Source: Heracleum sosnowskyi (Eukaryota > Streptophyta > Magnoliopsida > Apiales > Apiaceae). Taken from it: a stretch of 64,000 nucleotides of DNA. The notes below the pieces were generated by a model, which did not search any database, was not told where the DNA came from, and worked only from the letters and a program-made list of their open reading frames with translations. This document shows, in pieces, positions 24,948-34,619 of the stretch (positions are counted from its first letter, which is position 1; each line of letters begins with the position of its first letter). The translations under genes and the position numbers were made by a program. The stretch is from positions 55,467,133 to 55,531,132 of the forward strand of contig CM061238.1 in the NCBI GenBank assembly GCA_030848705.1. The letters are read 5' to 3'.

Positions 24948-26198
24948 TGTTAGGCTCAAGACATGTCTGAATACCACCATTAACAAGCCTACACTATGTG
25001 ACTATATCACACTACATGACCTAGTGAAGTCTATCACTGGGATATAGTATAGGCCTCTCTATGTACTTGTCTTGTTCTCATGAACATTAGCTTGATCATG
25101 TATGCTCAGAATTATAATGAGCTTAGTAAGTTTCTTGCATCTAGAATGTATATAGGCCATTGAATAATTGTCCTGTTAGAAGTTCAGAATTGTTCATGCA
25201 GCAGGATAGAGTTGAATAAGGCCCTGAAGAAATAAGTTAAAGAAATTTGACTAAGGCATTATATAGCAAAGTCAGAATAAAGCTATGTCGTGAAGTCACC
25301 AATATCCATGTCGAGAAGTGCTGGATCGCATAGTCCATTTTGTACTATGTCGTGAAGTCCTCAAGACTCATGTCGTGAAGTGTTGAAGTCAGCAAGGTCA
25401 AGATGTGCTAGATCGTGAAGTCCTCAATCAGCCTATGTCGCATAGTCCTCAAATAGTCTATGTCGCATAGTCCTCAAAAAGGCTAGATCGCGAAGTCCTC
25501 AAATGGCCTATGTCGCAAATTCCTCAAAGGCCATATTGCGTAGTCTTTATAAGTGACATCGCGTAGTCTGGAATGAAGTGGAGTTCACGATATCAATACT
25601 TAGCCGTTTACAACAAGACAAATCAAGGTACAGAACCAAGAATCAAGAGAGACAAATACTGAAGCATTTGTTCTGGCAAGGTGGTCCAAAGAACAGATGG
25701 AAAATCTACAGCTAAACTTGGAGAGAAAGATAAGAGACAAGCAGCTACAGAAACGGGAAAGACTCCGAAAAGCAGGTGGTCCCTCCTGACACAGTTAACT
25801 TCTTATGGCAGGACAAGTTGGACTTTGAGCTAGGGGTAACTGTGTAAACAGGGGTGTGCCTAGTTTGTATAGGAGAATATATATCGTGCAGACACCACTG
25901 TTAGCTGTAAGAGAGATACACATAGTTTTATCTTAAGCACTCTTTTCTCTGTAAGCAAAAACAAGGTACAAACTGTTCTTGTTTAGAAGCCAGAAATTTT
26001 GTTGTGAATTTCCGGAAAGCTGTAGTATTTAATTTACTTAATACAAAGTAGATTAAAGTGATTGTGTGTGTTGTTCATTTTCTGCATATTACATTGCATA
26101 ATCATATACAGTTTATTTTAAGCTTCAAGGATCGAAAAATATCAAAACTATCCATTCACCCCCCTCTGTATAGTTTCTAGTGGTATTCATTTCTAACA
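24948..26198 (+). repeat. D 3' LTR, 1,251 bp
   Basis: Starts TGTTAGGCTCAAG and ends CATTTCTAACA. Near the end is the Sirevirus-like cacccccctctg stretch (26157-26168). It carries a block of short degenerate repeats at 25283-25570. The 5' LTR is outside the window, so the length rests on the TG..CA ends and the change of sequence at 26199. Confidence 0.82.
25283..25570 (+). repeat. Array of TCGYRWAGTCCTC-type repeats in the D LTR
   Basis: About a dozen degenerate copies of a 13- to 20-bp unit occur, such as tatgtcgtgaagtcctcaag, tatgtcgcatagtcctcaaa, tagatcgcgaagtcctcaaa and catcgcgtagtctggaat. Spacing is irregular, about 20-30 bp. The core TCGCGA or TCGTGA is palindromic or nearly so. Confidence 0.85.
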
Positions 26199-26693
26199 AA
26201 TAGTCATGCTGATAGTCATGCAAGCTATGGATATATATATTATTTCTATTTTCTTAAAATGTCTATACTGTTAGTCATTCAAACTCGAGTTTTTACTCAG
26301 TTTTTTTCATTCTCTCTTTACTTTTTATATAGAAATGAACTACTGCCCAGGTTTTCTGTTGATTACTCTCTCAATTCTCAACCTTTTTCGAATATGAGAG
26401 ACCATACATGTTTAGATCTTCTCATTACCTTTCTTTTGAGTGCTTAAAATCACGATTTGGTTAAGGTTTTAGTTTGGGGTTTTTTCAAATTCGTTTACTT
26501 AATCGATCTACTTTCTTCAGTGGTTTTTATTTTTGAAAATCTAAAAATATCAGTGTGTTCGTAGTATTGCAAGGATCATCATATATTAATTTGGTTATTT
26601 TTGGTGAACTTTTGCTTTTTAGGATTTTAATTAATTTTAAATCCTTAAATTCGAAATAATCCAATTAATTGAATTAATTTTGTTTTTCTTTTA
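26199..26693 (+). other. C non-coding stretch upstream of its env-like ORF
   Basis: AT-rich DNA between the D insertion and the env-like ATG. It has a T-rich, leader-like composition and a TATATA run at about 26232-26240. I see no reading frame worth calling; a 62-codon frame at 26259-26447 has no recognisable features. Confidence 0.5.
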
Positions 26694-26785
26694 ATGGAGG
26701 AGAATTTTGAGATTGTACTTACTAATTTTGTGGGGTATTTTGATCCTCTAAAATGTTCTTTTGAACGTTTTAGGCCATGGATTCA
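26694..26785 (+). pseudogene. C env-like ORF, first 30 codons
   Basis: The ATG at 26694 opens a frame beginning MEENFEIVLTNFVGYFDP, which stays open to 26785, where B is inserted. It continues in frame at 53350. The insertion copied attca (26781-26785 and 53345-53349). Confidence 0.75.
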
Positions 26786-27843
26786 TGTTGGGATGTATGG
26801 GTGATAGCATAGGAACAACTTAACTTTGTATATACTTAATTTTTTAATTAAGTAGAACATACTGTCACAGCCAAAGTATGTTCTTGTAATCAGTATGCAA
26901 TGTTATTTTAATTGTGTAATTTGGAAGAAGTTCACTTTCTGTGTTCAAGCCTCAAAGAATGCATATTAGATGACAGCATGAATAAAGGTTATTGTCATAA
27001 GCATTGACAGTAAGATTACAAGAAGACAAAATGTTGCAAGTCAAGACAGCATATTCACTCTGACAGCAACATTGGCGGAAGACTACGCGACAGCAACTTT
27101 AGCCCTCGACAGCAAGTTTGGAAACCTCGACATCACACTATGCGGGGAACTCTTACTATCACCAAAAGCACATTCCTGTGACAGCAAGCTTTGCGGAAAA
27201 AGTAACTGTCTCAAGAAAGATCCTTGTTCTATGTATCTTTCTCAATCAAATCCCGTGATAGTTTCAATGTTCAAGAAACAGGCGTGTTGCAGTATCCCTA
27301 AGCTGCACCAAGTCTGCAAGACTACGACAGAAGCTTCAAGCACTTCAAACAAAAGCGAATCAATTCAAGAGCAAGGTCAAGTCTCTATTTGCTGAATTGT
27401 TTTAGCTAGAAATAGAATGAATCTAGGTTGCTTTCTTTGTAATGTATATCTGACATTGTTAGCAATTTAGGAAAGTTACATGGGTAGACACTTTGTAAGA
27501 AGCTGCCACTTGATAATGACAGCAGCTTCACAGACCCGTGTTGACAGTGATAGGATTAGTTTTATACTTAGACTATTAATTCATTCTAGGGATGTAACGA
27601 AGACAAGCAAGTGTCTTGAAGAAAAACTGAAGCTCAAGAATTCTCTCTTGAGGTTGTAGCAACACTTTGCAAAATAAATAAAACATTTATTTTGTGAATC
27701 CTGTCTTCTCGATTATACTGTTTGTGAATGCATACATATTATTGATAACATTAAATCTTAGTTTTGGTTGTTGAAACTGAGATTGAATTTTATCAGTATT
27801 GCATTCATCCCCCCCCCCCTTCTGCAATACACGAGGACCAACA
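26786..27843 (+). repeat. B 5' LTR, 1,058 bp
   Basis: Starts TGTTGGGATGTATGGG and ends GAGGACCAACA after a run of C's (about 27809-27819). Compared with the 3' LTR it has scattered substitutions and small length changes (1,058 versus 1,055 bp). It carries many ACTGTC/GACAGC motifs. A 107-codon frame at 27072-27395 is present in both LTRs but has no ATG at its start. Confidence 0.93.
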
Positions 27844-27845
27844 AC

Positions 27846-27857
27846 TGGTATCAGAGC
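27846..27857 (+). other. Primer binding site of B (initiator tRNA-Met)
   Basis: TGGTATCAGAGC two bases after the LTR end. Confidence 0.95.
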
Positions 27858-27894
27858 AATCAGATTAACATACATATCTGTGATCACGACGACA

Positions 27895-30513
27895 ATGCAG
27901 AAATCAAACAGTATCAAGATCCCAGCTTTTGATAAAGAGAACTATAGCATTTGGAAAAGAAAGATCTTGTTGTTTATCAAAGCTGCGAATCCACTATACC
28001 CAGGTATTCTCGAGAATGGTCCTTTCATTCCAAGGAAGGAAATTGAAGCCACAACAGTAAATGGTGAAGTCATTCCTGCACATTGGGTTCCCAAAGATCC
28101 CTCTGAATTTTTTGAACCTGAGAAGGAGAAAATAGTGCTAGATGATCACTTGCAACTCATCTTGCTCGATTCTCTCACGTTGGATAAAGCCATGTGTGGA
28201 AGTGTGATAAGCTGCACATCTGCCAAGGAGATGTGGATCAGGTTAGCTTTACTATGTGAAGGAAGTGAAGAAGTTAAGGGCAATCAAGGGCAAATACTGA
28301 TATCACAATATGAGGCATTCATGGCCAAGCCTGGTGAAGACTTAACTTCCATGTTTGAAAGGTTCAGTAAGCTCTTAACTGAACTACAGATACATGGCAA
28401 GTACTATGACAGAAAAGAATTAAATGTCAAGTTCTTGCTTACACTTCCTGATCACCTTGAACACAAGACAACAGCCATACGAGAAGGAAGAGATCTCAAC
28501 AATATAACCTTTGAGACACATTAGGGCATTCTGAAATCTTATGAACTTGAACTCTTTCAAAAGAGAGCCATACAAAGTGGAACAAGGAACAAGATGGCTA
28601 AAATGTCAAGTGCCCTAGTAGCACAAGTGCCAAGGATCACACAACCAAGTGAAGTACTACAAATCACACAACCAACCCCTGTACAATCCTTGAAGATAGA
28701 AGAGGTTGTTGAAGATGATGAGAAAGTAGTACTACAGCTCAAGGATGTGGAAGATGAAGACTTCTACACAATGGAGGAACTGGAAAGCATGGACAATCCT
28801 ACTATGGCCTACATGGCTAAAAAGTTCAAGAACTTTAGGTTCAAGAAGGATAGGTCATTCAGGCCCCAAGGCCAAGCATCCAAGTTCACCAAGGGAAGCT
28901 CATCAAAGGCTGCTGTGGGAAGCTCATCCAAAGGAGGATACAAGACTGGATTTGTGGATAGATCTAAATTCAAGTGTTACAACTGTGGTGAACCTGGTCA
29001 TTTTGCTACTGAGTGCAAAAGACCCAAACAGGTTCAGAGATTTGAGAAAGGAACTGGTGGATACTCTAAGAAAAATCAAGGTAGAGCCTATGTGGCTGAA
29101 GGAAAGTGTTGGGATGAGTCTGATGATGAAGATGAAGAAGAATATGTCAACCTAGCTCTCATGGCTAGCACTGATGAAGTAACATCAACATCTTCAAGTC
29201 AGGTACCTTCACTTGTCTTACTTGATATGTCCATTGATGAGTATAAGAAAACCATTAAAGACTTAAGTGCTGAAATGTTCAATGTCTATACTAGCTTATC
29301 TGCTGCTAATGAGGAAATCACTAGGCTGAGTAAGCTAAATGAAACACTAAAGTCTGAAAATGAATCTCTTGTTCTCAAAACCAGTTCACTAGACTCTTTA
29401 GCTCAGGAGAATGCAAAATTTAAAAATGAATTGAAATGTGCTAAAGAAGTTGAGGAATTCCTGAGAAATGAGATTGCTGAAAATGAATTCAAGATTAAGG
29501 CTTATAAAAACTCATCTAAGATAGTTCAGGATTACAATGATAAGCATACAGAAAATCAAACTATTGGCATAGGTTTTTCATATGGTAGGAGACCTGGAAA
29601 GGAAACTGTGATTCAAGATTGTTCTGGAGATGCTGCTGTCAAACCCACAATTCTCAAGAAGGTTAAAACTCCTATTTTCAAAGCTGCAGAAATTGAGTTT
29701 GATGAAGAAGCCATGCTCATCAAACAAGAAATTCTTGATGAGGATGAAGGTGTTGACATCACATTCAAGGATGGAAACGATACTGTCACGATCCCCAAGA
29801 CAGTAAACTTACCAAGCAATCAGATAGTAAGTTCAAAAGATGCTGTCACAGTTGGCAAGACAGTATCTTCCAAAGATGTTGTCAAGAATGGTTCCAAGAC
29901 AGTAGCTTCCAAACCTTCTGTCAAGATAGTTGGAATAAAAGGTACTGTCAAGGAAAGTTCGACAGCAACTTCTGAACACACTGTCAATCCAGTAACTCCC
30001 AAGTCTAAGAATAGGAATGGTAAGGTAGGTGTCAATAAAGGAAATGGATACACTAATGTTGGAGGTGCTTCTAGGAAACTATGCAATAACTGTGGATCTT
30101 CACATCATTTAACACATGTTTGTAATAAGCCAATTGAGGATAAGATCAATGCTACTGAACTCAATGGTAATTTACACAGAACCCCTCTTTTGCATAGAAC
30201 TATGAGTGTCTGTAATAACATTGAATGTATGCCATGCAAGATCACTGCCATGAGTACATGCTTTAACTTACCTATCCTCACTACTGAAAAATGTTCATAC
30301 ATGCACACTGTTGAGACTTCTGAGCCTGCTGGCAACAGCAAGAATGCCTCATCCACTAAGAAAAGGATCAAGTCCAATTCTAAACCTAAGTGGGTGAAAA
30401 GAGAAGTCAAACAGGAGATCATTGATGATGCTTGTGATTTTATGTCTGGAAGAAACTCAGGAGACACTACAACTGCAGGACCCAACAAGGATTGGGTACC
30501 ATATGCATCTTAA
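27895..30513 (+). pseudogene. gag: B gag (872 codons, one nonsense codon)
   Basis: The capsid-type N-terminus opens MQKSNSIKIPAFDKENYSIW, the usual copia gag start (F/Y-x-x-W for substrate-like folding), 37 bp after the PBS. The stop TAG at 28522-28524 (codon 210) breaks a frame that continues unchanged to the TAA at 30511-30513. The matching codon in element A is Tyr. After the capsid region comes a basic stretch and a CCHC zinc knuckle (28975-29016, CYNCGEPGHFATEC), an acidic segment, a helical coiled region (about 29230-29520), and a variable linker with many ACTGTC motifs (29770-29990). A second CX2CX4HX4C knuckle lies at 30082-30123. The protein would coat the RNA genome in the virus-like particle. 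Confidence 0.88.
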
Positions 30514-30531
30514 ATACATTCTGTTTTGTAG
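29203..30531 (+). other. Possible intron joining B gag to pol (hypothesis)
   Basis: A donor-like CAG|GTACCT lies in gag at a codon boundary, and an acceptor-like ttctgttttgtag|GGC lies just upstream of pol, also at a codon boundary. Removal would take out the gag stop (30511) and a second stop (30529) and join gag codon 436 to pol in frame. Element A has the same pair at matching places. No transcript evidence is available here. Confidence 0.4.
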
Positions 30532-30552
30532 GGCAAGAAGAAAGATCAAGTC

Positions 30553-33500
30553 ATGTGGATCATTGACAGTGGTTGCTCAAGACACATGACAGGTGATAAA
30601 GCCCTGCTATCACACTATGTAGAGAAAGCTGGCCCAATCATAACCTTTGGAGACAACAACAAGGGTTACACAGTGGGATATGGTTGTCTGGAAATTGGAA
30701 ATGTTGTCATTGAAGATATTGCTCTTGTGGATGGATTGAAGCACAATCTACTCAGTGTCAGCCAATTCAGTGATAGGGGATTCAAGGTTGATTTTGATAT
30801 GATGCTGTGTAACATCTATCACAAGAAGGATAGTAGCCTCTCTCTAAAAGGGGTTAGAAAAGGAAGCTTGTTTGTTGTTGACTTAAACTCAACAAAGAAG
30901 GATAAAGTTTACTGTTTCTACAGTAAAGCAACTGTTGGTGACAATATGCTTTGGCATAGGAAGCTCTCACATCTCAACTTCAAAACAATGAATATTTTGA
31001 TGAAGAAGGAGTTGGTGAGAGGTTTGCCCCAACAGGAATTCTGTCAAGAAGGACTGTGTGAAGATTGTCAAATGGGAAAACTAAGGAGAGCTGTGCACAA
31101 GTCCAAGCAGATGAACACCAACATAGAAGCACTCAAGTTGATTCATATGGATCTTTTTGGACCAGTCAATGTACCATCTATGGCCAAAAAGAGATATGCC
31201 TTAGTAATGGTGGATGATTACTCAAGGTACACTTGGGTGAAGTTTCTTGAATCCAAAGATGAAGCTGCTCAAGTGATTATTGATCAAGTCAGAGTTCTTG
31301 ATAGAACTCCAAACTCAAAAGTACAAATCTTGAGGAGTGACAATGGTACAGAATTCAGAAATGCCACACTTGGAAATTTCTGTAAAGATGAAGGAATTGT
31401 ACAACAATTCTCTGCTGCAAGGACTCCACAGTAGAATGGAGTTGTAGAAAGAAAGAACAGGACTCTCATTGAAGCAGCTAGAACTATGTTGCATGATGCC
31501 AAACTGCCAACATATTTCTGGGCTGAAACTATCAACACAGCTTGTTATACTCAAAACAGAACCATGATTAACAAAACTCATGCAAGTACACCTTACTGTC
31601 TGTTAACTGGAAAGAAACCTACTGTCAAATATTTTCATGAGTTTGGGAGCAAATGCTTTATGATGAAGGATAACCATGAGAAGAAAGGAAAATTTGACAC
31701 TAAGGCATTTGAAGGATTATTCATGGGTTACAGTACAGAAAGGACTGCCTACAGAGTTTATGTTATGGAACACATGATTATTGAAGAAAGTGTAAATGTC
31801 ACATTTGATGAAACCAAGTTTCCAGGACTGCATGAAGAAGGAAAGATGCAGACATTCAGATTTGAGAATCAAGGATACTTGGAAGTTGAGGAAATTGTTG
31901 ATGAAGAACCTAGCTTCACTCAAATTGTTGAAGTTGATAAAGATACTGTCAATACCACTACTGTCAACCAAACTCCAGCTCAGTCACAGACCATAACCTC
32001 TAACATTCATAACAGTGGTGACTCTGGAGACAATGAAGAACATGGTGAAGACAATGGGATTGGTGAGCATTCAACTCAACAAACTGAAGCAACGGTTCCT
32101 GTACAATCAAGTAGCTTGCCCAGAATCACCAAGTGGAACAAGGATCACACAAATGACCTTATCATTGGTGACCCTACTTCTGGTGTGAGGACAAGGAACA
32201 AAGTCTCTGCTGACAACATGTTTTCATGCTTCCTGTCTCAAATGGAACCCAAGACGACTGATGAAGCATTGTTGGATTCTGACTGGGTGATAGCTATGCA
32301 AGAAGAGCTAAATAAGTTTGAAAGGAACAATGTATGGAAGCTGGTTCCAAGACCTAAGGGAAAGTCAGTCATTGAGACCAAATGGGTTTTCAGAAACAAG
32401 CTTGATGAAAATGGATCAGTGACAAGAAACAAAGCAAGGCTAGTGGCTAAAGGTTACTGTCAACAAGAAGGAATAGATTATGATGAGACATTTGCACCTG
32501 TTGCAAGACTTGAAGCTATGAGAATCTTTCTAGGCTATGCTGCACACTGCAACTTCAAAGTATTTCAGATGGATGTCAAAAGTGCCTTCCTAAATGGAGA
32601 GTTGGAAGAAGAAGTGTATGTTGAACAGCCACCAGGGTTTGAGGATGCTGAAATGTATGATTTTGTATACAAACTCTTCAAAGCTTTGTATGGACTAAAG
32701 CAAGCACCCAGGGCTTGGTATGACACACTTTCCACTTTTCTTTTGGAAAATCAGTTTACTAGAGGAGTTGTGGACAAGACACTTTTCTACAAACACCATG
32801 GCAAGGACATCATTCTGGTACAAATCTATGTGGATGACATCATTTTTGGTTCTACAAATGAGAAGTTGTGTGAGAAGTTTTCCTCTCTCATGAGTAACAA
32901 ATATGAGATGAGTATGATGGGAGAATTGTCATTCTTTCTGGGATTACAAATTCTTCAACAACCTGATGGAATCTTTATATGTCAAGCTAAATACATCAAG
33001 GAACTTCTCAGAAAGTTCAACTTGGAAGATTCATCACCTGCAAAGACACCAATGTCCACATCAACTAGTCTGGACCTTGATTCTAAAGGAAAGAAAGTTG
33101 ACTCAAGCACCTATAGAGGCATGGTAGGATCTCTCCTATATCTAACTGCTAGCAGACCTGACATCATGTTTGCTACATGTCTCTGTGCAAGGTTTCAAAG
33201 TGATCCAAAAGAGTCACACTTAGTAGCCATCAAGAGAATCTTTAGATACTTAAAAGGCACTCCTAATCTAGGCCTTTGGTATCCTAAGAATACTGGATTT
33301 GATCTAATTGGTTACTCAGACTCAGACTATGCTGGATGCAAGATTGACAGAAAGAGTACTACTAGTATCTATCAATTTCTTGGTGGAAGATTGGTCTCAT
33401 GGTTTAGCAAGAAGCAGCATTCAGTTTTTACCTCAACTGCAGAAGCTGAGTATATTGCTGCAGGTAGTTGCTGTGCACAAATTCTATGGATGAAGAATCA

Positions 33501-33774
33501 ACTTCTGGATTATGGTCTAGTGTTAAGAGACATTCCTATCTACTGTGACAACACTAGTGCCATAGCCATTTCAGAGAATCCAGTTCAACACTCTAGGACA
33601 AAGCACATTGATATAAGACATCACTTTATCAGAGAGCATGTTGAACAAGGAACTGTGAAGCTGATCTATGTCCCAACTGACAAGCAACTTGCTGACATAT
33701 TCACTAAGCCATTGGATGAAGCAACCTTCAACAGGTTGGTAAGTGAATTGGGAATGCTGAATCTGGTATGTTGA
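30553..33774 (+). pseudogene. pol: B pol: protease, integrase, RT, RNase H (one nonsense codon)
   Basis: Copia-type domain order. Protease: DSGCSRHMTG at codons 5-14. Integrase zinc region: HRKLSH and CEDCQMGK. Integrase catalytic Asp residues: HMDLFGP and RSDNGTEF; the catalytic Glu lies in VVERKNRT. RT: KARLVAKGYCQQEGIDYDET, QMDVKSAFLNGELEEEVYVE and the YVDD box at 32827-32838. RNase H: DSDYAGC, STAEAEYIAAG and CDNTSAIAISENP. The TAG at 31432-31434 sits in the integrase between TPQ and NGVVERK, where A has Gln; the rest of the frame is open. Length is 1,073 codons from this ATG. Pol is in the same frame as gag but lies behind two stops (30511, 30529). It would copy the RNA and insert the DNA. 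Confidence 0.9.
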
Positions 33775-34013
33775 TTTACTCAGTTTTCTATATTTCCAAA
33801 TTCTCTTTTGAAGCTCATGACAGCAACTTCAAACCTTCTGTCAAGAGAAGTTACTGTCTACTTAGTCTATGTCTGTTATGTGACAGCATGTGTTGATTTG
33901 ACTTTTCATGTCAGTATTTTGTGCCAATCTCATACTTTTAGACCGTGTATGACATTAATGTGGTTACTTGTTAAGTTTGAGAGATAAAAATCTGTGCCAT
34001 TGGACTTTCACAC
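33775..34013 (+). other. B pol-env spacer, left part
   Basis: Non-coding sequence after the pol stop, with several GACAGC/ACTGTC motifs (for example near 33821-33860). It ends at the A insertion (cacac, 34009-34013) and resumes at 46041. Confidence 0.7.
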
Positions 34014-34069
34014 TGTTAGATATAATTGCTGACGTTTGTTCATCAGTGTTTAAGTACCAGGTACATATC

Positions 34070-34167
34070 AGAGTTTATATAGAAGCCAGTCAGAGTTTCA
34101 TAAAGTCTGACTGGGTGAAGAGTTTACATAGAAGCCGGTCAGAGTTTGATAAAGTCTGACAGGGTGA
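34070..34167 (+). repeat. Two 49-bp tandem units with palindromes in the A LTR
   Basis: Units 34070-34118 and 34119-34167 differ at a few bases. Each holds an inverted repeat: ccagtcaga pairs with tctgactgg in unit 1, and unit 2 has one mismatch. The same units are at 45549-45646. Sirevirus LTRs are known to carry palindromic repeats upstream of the TATA box. Confidence 0.88.
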
Positions 34168-34357
34168 TAGTTGACTTAGCTGTCGGTGCAAAGATAAAGA
34201 TTCTAGAAGCAATATATTCTGAAGATGGAAAGAAGCAGAATATATTGATACAGCTAAGGAGACTGGACAGAAGACTGAAGCAATCCTTGATTGATAATAA
34301 TTGTATAGCTAATTTATAGGAGTATCAATTAGATAAGGATTGTATGTAGCTGTGTAC

Positions 34358-34365
34358 TATATAAA
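34358..34365 (+). promoter_or_regulatory. TATA box of the A LTR promoter (copy at 45837-45844)
   Basis: TATATAAA in the setting gtgtactatataaacacag, in the 3' half of the LTR and after the palindromic repeats. Transcription would start near 34390. Confidence 0.75.
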
Positions 34366-34558
34366 CACAGATAGGTTATCCCTAGAGGGGATGCGAACAT
34401 TGAATATATTATTCTTGTAACCTAGTAGCTCTTTGTGATTCATTAACATCACTAAGAGAGAAACTATTAATATAATTACAGTTTGTTGATTTATAAAGTG
34501 TTCTTGATTGTTATTCTCATACATACTTGATTATATATTGTGTATTCGGCCTAACAAT

Positions 34559-34570
34559 TGGTATCAGAGC
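34559..34570 (+). other. Primer binding site of A (initiator tRNA-Met)
   Basis: TGGTATCAGAGC two bases after the LTR end at 34556. Confidence 0.96.
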
Positions 34571-34619
34571 CAAGGCTGTTTAATATATACAGTTTTACGA
34601 TTCAAACACAGTAATAATC

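Larger units (their letters stand above)
23620..26198 (+). mobile_element. D: 3' end of a Sirevirus (env-like ORF end plus 3' LTR)
   Basis: The piece holds an open env-like C-terminus (23620-24801), a Sirevirus-type polypurine tract (gggggagat) and a complete 3' LTR. Its left side was cut off by insertion of E at 23620; the rest lies left of the window. At 26198 the LTR ends in TTCTAACA, and the sequence that follows belongs to element C, with aatag (26199-26203) as the expected target duplication. Confidence 0.82.
34014..34556 (+). repeat. A 5' LTR, 543 bp
   Basis: TGTTAGATATAATTGC...TTCGGCCTAACA. It contains a TATA box (34358-34365), two 49-bp palindromic repeats (34070-34167) and the same two AACTCTGA-type motifs in reverse (cagagttt). 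It pairs with 45493-46035. Confidence 0.96.

Noticed and set aside
27072..27395. 107-codon open frame in the B 5' LTR, also at 52576-52899
   Set aside because: It is kept in both copies only because they are LTRs of one element. It has no ATG start and overlaps the ACTGTC motif array; no known domain is visible.
28594..30513. A separate 639-aa gene starting at 28594
   Set aside because: Same frame as the upstream gag segment; it is gag after a nonsense codon at 28522.
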